From the NCBI RefSeq assembly GCF_014332695.1, contig NZ_MBUA01000028.1, forward strand, positions 96,200 through 160,199: a DNA stretch of 64,000 nt, in the 5' to 3' direction. The position numbers and the translations under genes are program-made. This document shows positions 1 to 7,694 of the stretch, in pieces (positions within the stretch are counted from its first letter, which is position 1; every line of letters starts with the position of its first letter). The notes below the pieces were generated by a model. That model saw nothing but the letters and a program-made list of their open reading frames with translations. It was not told the DNA's origin and ran no database searches. Source of the stretch: Flavihumibacter stibioxidans. Its GTDB lineage: Bacteria > Bacteroidota > Bacteroidia > Chitinophagales > Chitinophagaceae.

Positions 1-203
1 AGGTAGCCAGACAAAACGGTAAACCGCTCTTCCTGAAGTGGATGAAAATGCATGGGAGGCGGCTCGCCGATTCCGTTAAAAGCCATTTCCATCCACAGCT
101 TATCACCCCCGGCAAAAGCCGGACCGGATAAAAATTTTATTTCCTGCCCGGTAAGTAAATTCCTGATTGAAGTTTCCTGCATAGGTAAGTTTTTAAGCAG
201 CAT
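1..203 (-). CDS. Cupin-domain protein, C-terminus cut by window edge
   Basis: Only the first 67 codons are present; the rest lies outside the window. The ATG at 203 is preceded by GGGGAG at good ribosome-binding distance, which favours it over a second in-frame ATG at 182. The visible segment PPPMHFHPLQEERFTVLSG has the spacing of cupin motif 1 (HxH followed by a Glu), which normally holds a metal in a small beta-barrel. The substrate cannot be told. It lies downstream of, and in the same direction as, the Crp/Fnr regulator, separated by 76 bases containing the palindrome CCTGATCAGG at 213-222. The fold call is fairly safe; the function is open. Confidence 0.6.
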   Translation of the reverse strand, partial: MLLKNLPMQETSIRNLLTGQEIKFLSGPAFAGGDKLWMEMAFNGIGEPPPMHFHPLQEERFTVLSGY

Positions 204-279
204 AAATCTCCCCCTGATCAGGCTCCAATAAAAACAAAAAAGGAATGAAACAACAGAATCAAAGTATGAACTGAAGACG

Positions 280-987
280 CTACTTAAAATTCGCCACCCT
301 GATCAATCCCGCCACATCCAGCACAATGATCTTACGTCCACGGGTGCTGATCAAACCTTCGTCCTTAAAATCAGACAAAACCCGCACCACATTTTCCCGT
401 GCTGTGCCCACCATATTAGCCAGGTCTTCACGGGAGAGATTGATCTCAACAGGCTGTAACGGAACTTCCGCCAGCTTATATTTTTCCCTCAAGACCACCA
501 GCTGAAGAGCGGTGCGTTCCCGCACAGAACGCTGCCTGAACAAACTGAGGCTATTGGCCAGAACTGTAAATTCATGGCTGAGGGTCTTCAACAAACGACG
601 GCTGAGCAGCGGAGAGCGCTCCAGGGCAGCCATAAAATCTTCCCTTGGAATAAAGCCGATCACACTGTCTTCCAGCAATGAACAGGAATCGGGGTAACGA
701 TCTTCAGACAATACAGCATGATATCCAAGTAGTTCCCCGGTATTGGCGACATAAATGATTTGTTCATGCCCATCCTGGTCCGCCTGGTATTTTTTGGCCT
801 TCCCCTTTTGTATAAAATGTATCCCGGCAGGAATGCTTCCCTCCCGGAACAACAAATGACCTTTCGGCAATTCGGTTTCGGTCATATGCGCCGAAATCAA
901 TGCCCAATCCTCCGCCGGAAGATCCGCCAAAATGGATTTCGACTGGAAATCCCACTGGTCAATCTGAAACAAATGCCTGATACTCAT
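280..987 (-). CDS. Crp/Fnr-family transcription regulator (first of two)
   Basis: A 235-residue protein with an N-terminal cyclic-nucleotide-binding-type beta-roll (about residues 20-130), a dimerisation helix, and a C-terminal winged helix-turn-helix (about 184-212, LSREDLANMVGTARENVVR). The start chosen is the ATG at 987 (MSIRHLF); an in-frame TTG at 1017 falls inside an FNR-like box and is unlikely. The N-terminus lacks the cysteine cluster of true FNR, so direct Fe-S oxygen sensing is not supported. An FNR-type dyad lies 17 bases upstream, suggesting autoregulation or control by a relative. The neighbouring rhodanese, and the nos island several kb away, suggest anaerobic or nitrosative metabolism, but the regulon is inferred. 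Confidence 0.9.
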   Translation of the reverse strand: MSIRHLFQIDQWDFQSKSILADLPAEDWALISAHMTETELPKGHLLFREGSIPAGIHFIQKGKAKKYQADQDGHEQIIYVANTGELLGYHAVLSEDRYPDSCSLLEDSVIGFIPREDFMAALERSPLLSRRLLKTLSHEFTVLANSLSLFRQRSVRERTALQLVVLREKYKLAEVPLQPVEINLSREDLANMVGTARENVVRVLSDFKDEGLISTRGRKIIVLDVAGLIRVANFK

Positions 988-1003
988 AAGAATTAAGCCA
1001 AAA

Positions 1004-1017
1004 GTGATTTTTATCAA
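1004..1017. promoter_or_regulatory. FNR-like box GTGAT-N4-ATCAA
   Basis: GTGATTTTTATCAA is one base from the classical FNR consensus TTGAT-N4-ATCAA. It sits in the 64-base gap between the divergent Crp/Fnr regulator (start 987) and the methyltransferase (start 1052), so it could act on both. A related dyad, GTGATTTTCATCAC, occurs at 2569-2582. Confidence 0.55.
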
Positions 1018-1051
1018 CCGCTACCAGGTCACCAGGCCATAACTTTACCAA

Positions 1052-1660
1052 ATGTACCTTCAAAGTTCCAGAGATATGGAAACGGAAAAATGGTTCGTAT
1101 CAGACGCAACCTGTCACGAACTCTACCCCCAACCCATTCGTGATCTTGCCAGAAGGCACTGGACACCACTATTGGTGGCCAAAAAAGCCGCATCCTTCCT
1201 CGTAACCGACCCGGGTGTCAGGATCCTGGACATCGGCAGCGGCGCAGGAAAATTCTGCCTCGCAGCGGGCTTCCATTACCCAAAAGCTCAATTCACAGGC
1301 ATTGAACAAAGGGAATACCTGGTTCAATACGCGAACGCAGCCCTGGAAACCACTGGATTACCCAATGTCAGTTTTATTCACGGCAATTTCACACAGGCAG
1401 ATTTCAGGCAATACGACCATTTCTACTTTTACAATTCTTTTTACGAAAACCTTGCCTACACGGAAAAAATAGACGAACAGATCGAATACTCCACTGAACT
1501 TTTTGAATATTACAGTCACTATCTTTATAAGCAATTGTGCAATGCCCCTGCCGGAACCAGACTGGTCACCTACCATAGCCTGGAAACAGAAATCCCAACT
1601 GATTTCCATGTTGTACACACCGATATCAATGATTACCTGAAATGTTGGATTAAAGTATAA
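1052..1660 (+). CDS. Class I SAM-dependent methyltransferase
   Basis: A 202-residue protein with the SAM-binding motif I (VRILDIGSGAGKFCL, residues 56-70), followed by an acidic motif II region (FTGIEQREYL). This is a Rossmann-type methyltransferase; the acceptor cannot be deduced. An alternative start is ATG at 1076 (METEKWF), which would shorten it by 8 residues. The C-terminal half is rich in Tyr and Phe. It is transcribed away from the Crp/Fnr gene with a possible shared control site, and a small unknown gene follows 15 bases downstream, so the two may be co-transcribed. Confidence 0.8.
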   Translation: MYLQSSRDMETEKWFVSDATCHELYPQPIRDLARRHWTPLLVAKKAASFLVTDPGVRILDIGSGAGKFCLAAGFHYPKAQFTGIEQREYLVQYANAALETTGLPNVSFIHGNFTQADFRQYDHFYFYNSFYENLAYTEKIDEQIEYSTELFEYYSHYLYKQLCNAPAGTRLVTYHSLETEIPTDFHVVHTDINDYLKCWIKV

Positions 1661-1675
1661 AAAACAAACTGGAAA

Positions 1676-1957
1676 ATGGCTAAAAATCTGGATGAATACA
1701 GATGTAAACTGGTTAGTAAAATTCTGCAAAGCGGCTCACAGGAAGAAGTAAAAAGGTATTTTGATGCTGCTATCAAAGGAATGAAATCCCATAATGTAAA
1801 CGGCCATATCATGGTTCGTTTTATTGATAAAGTTTTATTCGAACTGGAATCATACAGCCCAATGACCCAGGAGCCTCAACAATGGAGCAATATAAAAATG
1901 GGCAGGATATACGGACTGCAACTGAAAGGCAATATTGCTCCCGCCGCTGCAGTCTGA
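1676..1957 (+). CDS. Small protein of unknown function (93 aa)
   Basis: I do not recognise this gene. It encodes 93 mostly hydrophilic, helix-prone residues (MAKNLDEYRCKLVSKILQ at the start) without signal peptide, membrane segment or known motif. It starts 15 bases after the methyltransferase in the same direction, so an operon is likely. Codon use resembles its neighbours. It is probably real because it is an uninterrupted frame in operon position with no competing gene on the other strand. Confidence 0.55.
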   Translation: MAKNLDEYRCKLVSKILQSGSQEEVKRYFDAAIKGMKSHNVNGHIMVRFIDKVLFELESYSPMTQEPQQWSNIKMGRIYGLQLKGNIAPAAAV

Positions 1958-1999
1958 AAAATCAAAGAATCAGGTTACACATAACCCGGCCCTAAATCA

Positions 2000-2419
2000 T
2001 TAACAGCAGGCGCCGGAATCGGAATGCGGGTGAGGGTGCGAATGTTTTGCATGTCCATGGCAGGAACCATAATTGCCGAGGTCACCCAATATTGCCACAT
2101 CACCTTTTAACGGGAATCCTTTAAAAGCCCATTTTAAAATACCATGTTTCATATTCACCACTTTCACCGGGTCATAGCCATGGTTGATAAGGAATCCTGT
2201 TGCACGAAGGCTACGGGCTCCGCTGCGACAAACCATAACCAGTTCCCTGTCCAACGGTAATTCGCGAAACCTGGCATCAAATTCACTCAAAGGGATATTG
2301 ATAATTGAAGGCACCTCAAAAGCCAACTGCTCCACTTCTTCCTTTTCGCGAACATCCACCAGCAGGGCTCCACGCTTTATCCATACACGGGTTTGTGTAG
2401 GACATATTTCATTTATCAT
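2000..2419 (-). CDS. Rhodanese-like sulfurtransferase with Cys/His-rich tail
   Basis: A 139-residue single rhodanese domain. The active-site loop is CRSGARS with the catalytic cysteine at residue 64, in the usual position after a beta strand (ELVMVC). Such proteins carry persulfide sulfur. The last 20 residues are unusual: six histidines between 121 and 132 plus cysteines 120, 138 and 139, which looks like a metal-binding tail added to the domain. There is no signal peptide, so it is cytoplasmic. An FNR-like dyad lies 150 bases upstream. Rhodaneses are often found in anaerobic or sulfur-stress regulons, which fits the nearby Crp/Fnr gene but is not proven. Confidence 0.88.
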   Translation of the reverse strand: MINEICPTQTRVWIKRGALLVDVREKEEVEQLAFEVPSIINIPLSEFDARFRELPLDRELVMVCRSGARSLRATGFLINHGYDPVKVVNMKHGILKWAFKGFPLKGDVAILGDLGNYGSCHGHAKHSHPHPHSDSGACC

Positions 2420-2568
2420 AGTGTAATAATTATTGCGTTAAAAAAATTACGACCCCACATAGCTGTGATATCAGACACTTCACTTTCACCACTTCGCCGA
2501 TCAACAGCATTTGTTCAGATCATAGTATCTATTCATCGCAAATCAATGATGATCACATCGGATAAATG

Positions 2569-2582
2569 GTGATTTTCATCAC
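2569..2582. promoter_or_regulatory. FNR-like dyad GTGAT-N4-ATCAC
   Basis: GTGATTTTCATCAC is a perfect 5+5 inverted repeat with the spacing of an FNR site, in the 237-base gap upstream of the rhodanese gene. The gap also holds TGATATCA at 2468-2475. It shares its left half-site and T-rich centre with the box at 1004-1017. Confidence 0.4.
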
Positions 2583-2656
2583 ACCAATGCATGAGTTTAC
2601 CACAAAACCAAATCGTGTATGCTTAGGAGTTAATAACCGTATTAACCCCCTGCGGA

Positions 2657-3337
2657 TCAGTTTCCGCTTAGGATGGTCACTTTGCCATTGTCGAGGTCTT
2701 CATAAGCCCCCACCACTTTTAAAGTTCCCGCAGCTATTTTTTCGCGGATAATAGAAGATGATCCGATAAGTTGTTTTACACCGTGCTGCACATTGGCGCG
2801 AACGAAATGATCCAACAGTTCATCGCCGCTTTTACGCAGGCTTTTTATTTCTTCTTCTGATGCTATACTGTCTACGATCGACTTGATATGTCCAGGTGCT
2901 GCACCGCCTTCAAAATAAGCCTGGATGGCGCCACAACGCTCATGTCCCATGACTACCACCAGCGGCACATGCAGATGTTCCACTGCATACTCGATACTGC
3001 CCATTTCGAGGTCGCCCATGATATTACCCGCAGTACGGATTACAAAGAGATCACCCAACCCCTGGTCAAATACCAGTTCGGGCGGCACCCGGCTGTCTGA
3101 ACAGGTAACCACCACCGCTTCAGGATGCTGTTCTTTCGACACTGCTTTTCTCCTTTCACGGCTCTCATCAGGATGTACGGGTTTGAATTGCGTAAATCTG
3201 TCATTCCCCTCCAACAGGTGCGACAGGGAGCCGGTAGCTGTAGCAGGTGCTGCGGTATGCCCGGTAGACGCATCAGGATTCTCCTTGCAGGCGGTAAAAA
3301 CTACCACCAGAGTTAATGCCAGGAACAGTTTTTTCAT
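2657..3337 (-). CDS. Beta-class carbonic anhydrase, predicted lipoprotein
   Basis: Catalyses reversible hydration of CO2 to bicarbonate with a zinc ion. The zinc and gate residues of the beta class are visible: Cys79, the Asp81/Arg83 pair in CSDSR, and His132/Cys135 in GHERCGA. Starting at the ATG at 3337 the protein has 226 residues and begins with a lipoprotein signal (MKKLFLALTLVVVFTAC, lipobox Cys17), so it should be anchored in the periplasm rather than cytoplasmic. An in-frame TTG at 3346 is a weaker start. It stands alone between the rhodanese and the divergent dnaE-type gene. The enzyme class is secure; the role of a periplasmic form (CO2/bicarbonate supply or pH) is inference. Confidence 0.93.
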   Translation of the reverse strand: MKKLFLALTLVVVFTACKENPDASTGHTAAPATATGSLSHLLEGNDRFTQFKPVHPDESRERRKAVSKEQHPEAVVVTCSDSRVPPELVFDQGLGDLFVIRTAGNIMGDLEMGSIEYAVEHLHVPLVVVMGHERCGAIQAYFEGGAAPGHIKSIVDSIASEEEIKSLRKSGDELLDHFVRANVQHGVKQLIGSSSIIREKIAAGTLKVVGAYEDLDNGKVTILSGN

Positions 3338-3472
3338 ATCCGGCAAAACTAGCAGCGTACTGATTTTCTAAAAGTAACCATTGTCACTTTGCCAATAATT
3401 TATTTACTAAATATTTTAGCATTTTCACTATCTTTACTCCCTGACCAGAAACAACAAACCCGAAACCTTCTC

Positions 3473-6400
3473 ATGTACCTCAACTGCAAAACATATTTCA
3501 GTCTCCGATACGGTACTTTCTCCACGGAAGATCTGGTAAAAACAGCCGCTGAACAGGGTATCAGCAGTCTGGCCATCACGAATATCAATTGCGTGTCGGA
3601 TGCCTGGGATTTCTACCAGCATTGCAGGGCAAACGGCATCAGGCCCATATTAGGGACAGAAATCAGGAACGGTGATAAATTTTGTTATATACTGCTTGCA
3701 GCCAACGCAACAGGATTTGAATGGATCAACAGTTTCCTCTCAGCCCACCTGCAAGAGGCGATCCCCTTCCCGGAAACAGCCGCTGAAAGACATTTTTTCG
3801 ATAACCCGGCAGACGGATTTGTGATCTATCCATTAGAGTCCAAAGAGCCGGAAAACTTGTACACAAATGAATACATTGGCATAAAGCCGGCACATATTAC
3901 TAAATTATTTAGCTTTCCGCTGCAGGAATTCCGCCACAAACTGGTGGTCCTCCACCCTGTCAGTTTCCAGGATAAAAAGCATTACAATGCCCATCGCCTG
4001 CTTCGGGCCATACATCACAATACACTATTGTCAAGGCTTGCACCAGAACAGCAGGCAGCCCCTGATGAGATGTTCCTACCCCCGGCCAGGCTGATTGCTT
4101 TCTATGCACAATATCCTTTTATTGTTACCAACACCTACCGGCTGATGGAATCCTGCAACCTGGAAATGGAGTTCCATACCGACAAGAATAAAAAAACCTT
4201 CAGCGCCACTGCCGAAGACGACCGGATATTCCTGGCAAAACTGGCCATTGACGGATGTCACCAGCGCTATGGCAAACGCAATAAGACAGCCATGGAGCGG
4301 GTGAAGAAAGAACTGGCCATCATCAACCAACTTGGATTCAACGCCTATTTCCTGATCACCAGGGACATTATCCGCTACGCACAAGGCCGGGGCTATTACT
4401 ATGTTGGCCGGGGGAGCGGAGCCAATTCAATAGTTGCATATTGCCTGCAGATTACAGATGTAGATCCCATTGAGCTGGACCTGTATTTTGAAAGGTTTCT
4501 CAACCCCTACCGTACTTCGCCGCCGGATTTTGATATTGATTTTTCCTGGCTCGACCGGGATGATGTGATCGATTATGTGTTTAAACGATACGGGAAGAAA
4601 CAGGTGGCTTTACTGGGCATGGTCACTACTTTCCAGTACAATGCCCTGATACGAGAGCTGGGAAAAGTATTTGGCCTGCCAAAGGCAGAAATAGACCAGT
4701 TGGCTGTGAAGGGATATTATTCACGCAATCATTCCTTTGCCTCCAAAAAAGCAGAAGACCATATCCAGCAGCTGATACTTCAATACGGCAGCATGCTGGT
4801 GAATTTTCCCAACCACCTGAGTATTCACCCGGGAGGTATGCTGGTCAGCGAAGCGCCCGTCTGCCGGTACACGGCTGTGTACATGCCGCCAAAAGGATTT
4901 CCCACTGCACAGATCGACATGTTTGTGGCGGAGAACGTGGGATTGTATAAACTGGACATACTCAGCCAGCGGGGATTGGGACATATCAAGGAAGCCATTC
5001 GTCTCGTGCGGGAGAACCGGCAGGTCAGTATCAATATTCACGAGATAGAAAGATTCAAAAAAGATCCGGGCGTAAAAGCGCAGATCAAAAAAGTTGACAC
5101 CATCGGATGTTTCTATATTGAGAGTCCCGCCATGCGCCAATTGCTTAAAAAACTTGAATGTGACGATTACCTCACGCTGGTGGCGGCCAGTTCCATCATC
5201 CGCCCCGGTGTAGCCAGCAGCGGTATGATGAAGGCCTATATTGAACGGTATCACAAGCCCGACTCCTTTGAATATATCCACCCCGTAATGAAGGAATTAC
5301 TGGAAGAAACTTATGGGGTAATGGTTTACCAGGAAGATGTGATCAAAGTGGCGCATCATTTTGCGGGATTGGACATGGGCGAAGCGGATATCCTCCGGCG
5401 CGCCATGAGTGGCAAGTACAGGGGCAACAAGGAGATGATACGTATCAAAGAAAAATTCTTTGCCAACTGCAGGGAAAGAGGTTATGAGGATGCTATCAGC
5501 CAGGAAGTCTGGCGGCAGATTGAAAGTTTCGGCGGATACAGTTTTTCAAAAGCACATTCGGCTTCTTTTGCGGTGGAAAGTTACCAGAGCCTCTACCTGA
5601 AAACCTATTTCCCAAAAGAATTCATGGTGGCTGTGATCAACAATTTCGGCGGTTTCTACAGCCGCGAATTGTATTTCTATGAATTGCACAGGACGGGTGC
5701 CTGTATCCATCCACCCTGCGTCAATAACAGCGACTGGTTCACCAATATCAGGGGGAACGATGTATATGTGGGTTTCATTCACCTGAAATCACTGGAACAG
5801 AGCATTGCCGAAACAATTATCGAGGAACGAAAAAAGTATGGGACCTTTCTGCATGTACAGGACCTGATTGAAAGAACAGCCATTGGCAAGGAATCGCTGA
5901 ATATCCTGATCCGCATCAATGCGCTGCGATTTACCGGACGCACCAAAAAACAACTCCTGTGGGAAGCCAATATGCTGCACTCACACCAACAGGCAAAGAC
6001 ACCGGTAAAGGCGGCATTGTTCCGGGAGCCACCCATACATTTTGAATTACCGGAACTGCCACATTATCCCCTGGAGGAATTATATGACCAGATGGAATTG
6101 CTGGGCTTCACATTACACAATCCTTTTCCCCTGGCAGATGACGATCCGGGAAAATATGTTGCAGCAGCGGACATATCCAGCCACAAGGGAAACATCATTA
6201 CTGTACTGGGATACCTGATCACGTACAAGCCAGTCAGAACCATTAAAGGCGACACCATGTGTTTCGGGACTTTCATAGATATGCACCTTGACTGGATCGA
6301 CACCGTTCATTTTCCGGATAGCCTGGCCCGTTACCCGCTGAATGGAAATGGATTTTACCGGATGACAGGTAAGGTCATAGAAGATTTTGGTGTGTACAAC

Positions 6401-6478
6401 CTGGAAGTCCATGAAATGAAAAAAGTCGGCCTCCGAACCCGAACCGCCCATTCACCCATTCACCCATTCACCCATTGA
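3473..6478 (+). CDS. dnaE2: DnaE-type DNA polymerase III alpha subunit, translesion class
   Basis: About 1001 residues, C-family polymerase. The palm signature PPDFDIDFSW with its catalytic aspartates, GRGSGANSIVAYCLQITDVDP, SIHPGG, VYQEDVIKVAHHFAG and FSKAHSASFA are all present. The start chosen is ATG 3473 (MYLNCKTYFSLRYG), where family homology begins. The N-terminal PHP domain has lost its metal ligands: the usual HxH is NxK at residues 4-6 and the usual TDHN-like motif reads TNIN, so PHP proofreading activity is unlikely. A Y-family polymerase follows, as in damage-induced mutagenesis cassettes, so I read it as the error-prone DnaE2/ImuC type; no ImuA or LexA-like gene is adjacent. The last nine codons and the stop lie in a CATTCACC repeat array. 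Confidence 0.85.
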   Translation: MYLNCKTYFSLRYGTFSTEDLVKTAAEQGISSLAITNINCVSDAWDFYQHCRANGIRPILGTEIRNGDKFCYILLAANATGFEWINSFLSAHLQEAIPFPETAAERHFFDNPADGFVIYPLESKEPENLYTNEYIGIKPAHITKLFSFPLQEFRHKLVVLHPVSFQDKKHYNAHRLLRAIHHNTLLSRLAPEQQAAPDEMFLPPARLIAFYAQYPFIVTNTYRLMESCNLEMEFHTDKNKKTFSATAEDDRIFLAKLAIDGCHQRYGKRNKTAMERVKKELAIINQLGFNAYFLITRDIIRYAQGRGYYYVGRGSGANSIVAYCLQITDVDPIELDLYFERFLNPYRTSPPDFDIDFSWLDRDDVIDYVFKRYGKKQVALLGMVTTFQYNALIRELGKVFGLPKAEIDQLAVKGYYSRNHSFASKKAEDHIQQLILQYGSMLVNFPNHLSIHPGGMLVSEAPVCRYTAVYMPPKGFPTAQIDMFVAENVGLYKLDILSQRGLGHIKEAIRLVRENRQVSINIHEIERFKKDPGVKAQIKKVDTIGCFYIESPAMRQLLKKLECDDYLTLVAASSIIRPGVASSGMMKAYIERYHKPDSFEYIHPVMKELLEETYGVMVYQEDVIKVAHHFAGLDMGEADILRRAMSGKYRGNKEMIRIKEKFFANCRERGYEDAISQEVWRQIESFGGYSFSKAHSASFAVESYQSLYLKTYFPKEFMVAVINNFGGFYSRELYFYELHRTGACIHPPCVNNSDWFTNIRGNDVYVGFIHLKSLEQSIAETIIEERKKYGTFLHVQDLIERTAIGKESLNILIRINALRFTGRTKKQLLWEANMLHSHQQAKTPVKAALFREPPIHFELPELPHYPLEELYDQMELLGFTLHNPFPLADDDPGKYVAAADISSHKGNIITVLGYLITYKPVRTIKGDTMCFGTFIDMHLDWIDTVHFPDSLARYPLNGNGFYRMTGKVIEDFGVYNLEVHEMKKVGLRTRTAHSPIHPFTH

Positions 6479-6518
6479 CCATTCACCATTCACCCATTCA
6501 CCCATTGACCCATTGACC
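6447..6518 (+). repeat. CATTCAC(C)/CATTGAC(C) tandem array spanning dnaE stop and dinB start
   Basis: About nine tandem units of 7-8 bases, variants CCATTCAC and CCATTGAC, run without interruption across the end of the dnaE-type gene and into the start of dinB. The stop TGA at 6476-6478 and the TTG start at 6513-6515 are both parts of ATTGACC units. The units encode HSPIHPFTH at the polymerase C-terminus. The same unit occurs at four other gene junctions in this window. Confidence 0.9.
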
Positions 6519-7694
6519 ACCAGCCGCCACATCTCCCACCTCGACCTTGATGCCTTTTTTGTATCGGTTGAATGCCTGAAGAACCCCGTTCTGAAAGGTA
6601 AACCGCTTATCGTGGGCGGTTCCGGGGACAGGGGAGTTGTGGCAGCCTGCAGTTATGAAGCGAGGCGTTTTGGTATACACAGCGCCATGCCGATGAAACT
6701 GGCCAGGCGGCTTTGCCCGCAGGCACTGGTCATCAGTGGCGACATGGAAGACTACAGCAGGTATTCAAAACTGGTAACGGAGATCATAGCCGACAAAGTG
6801 CCGGTCTTCGAAAAATCATCCATCGACGAGTTCTATATTGACCTTAGTGGGATGGACCGTTATTTTGGTTGCAGCCTCTTCGTTGCCGACCTGAAAAAAA
6901 CAATCACCAAAGAATCAGGGCTACCCATCTCCTATGCACTGGCCAGCAATAAACTGGTGAGTAAAGTAGCCACCAATGAAGTAAAACCCAATGGACAGCT
7001 GGAAATACCTTTCGGCAATGAGAAATCATTTCTCGCCCCGCTGTCCATCAGTAAAATACCCGGCATTGGCAAAGAAACCTCCGAATTACTGAACCGTATG
7101 GGTGTTGAAACAGTGCACACCCTAAGTGAAATTCCTGCCCCAATGCTCCACAACCTGCTGGGTAAAAATGGCATCGAACTATGGCGCAGGGCAAACGGGA
7201 TTGATGAGAGTCCTGTTGTGCCTTACCGTGAGCAGAAATCCATCTCAACAGAAAACACTTTCCAGGCTGACACCATCGACATACAATTTCTGCAGGCGCA
7301 ACTGGTGAGGATGACGGAAAGCATCGCCTATGAACTCAGGAAACAGAATAAACTGGCCGGTTGCGTTACCGTCAAACTGCGTTATGCCAATTTTGATACG
7401 GTAACCAAACAAAGCAGTATTGCCTATACAGGTGCCGATCATATCCTGCTGGAAACGGCCAAAAACCTCTTCCGCCAGCTATATGACCGGCGCATGCTGG
7501 TACGCCTGCTGGGCATCAGGTTCACACACCTGATACCAGGCAATTACCAGATCAGCATATTTGACGACACACAGGAAATGATCCGTTTATACCAGGCCAT
7601 TGACAGTGTAAAAAACCGGTTCGGGGAAACCACATTAAAGCGGGCGCGGGGAATAAGTAGTCTGCCGGTTCATCCACGCAATTCCCGCCAGTAA
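6513..7694 (+). CDS. dinB: Y-family DNA polymerase (Pol IV type)
   Basis: A 393-residue translesion polymerase. The N-terminus HLDLDAFFVSVE carries the first catalytic Asp, and SSIDEFYIDLSG holds the second acidic pair; the thumb has the helix-hairpin-helix SISKIPGIGKETSELL. Near the C-terminus, QISIF resembles a sliding-clamp-binding motif. No ATG is available before the DLDAFF motif, so the start is the TTG at 6513, which lies in the repeat array 34 bases after the preceding stop. It probably works with the upstream DnaE-type polymerase in lesion bypass. The 3' end overlaps the convergent membrane-protein gene by 60 bases. Confidence 0.93.
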   Translation: MTTSRHISHLDLDAFFVSVECLKNPVLKGKPLIVGGSGDRGVVAACSYEARRFGIHSAMPMKLARRLCPQALVISGDMEDYSRYSKLVTEIIADKVPVFEKSSIDEFYIDLSGMDRYFGCSLFVADLKKTITKESGLPISYALASNKLVSKVATNEVKPNGQLEIPFGNEKSFLAPLSISKIPGIGKETSELLNRMGVETVHTLSEIPAPMLHNLLGKNGIELWRRANGIDESPVVPYREQKSISTENTFQADTIDIQFLQAQLVRMTESIAYELRKQNKLAGCVTVKLRYANFDTVTKQSSIAYTGADHILLETAKNLFRQLYDRRMLVRLLGIRFTHLIPGNYQISIFDDTQEMIRLYQAIDSVKNRFGETTLKRARGISSLPVHPRNSRQ

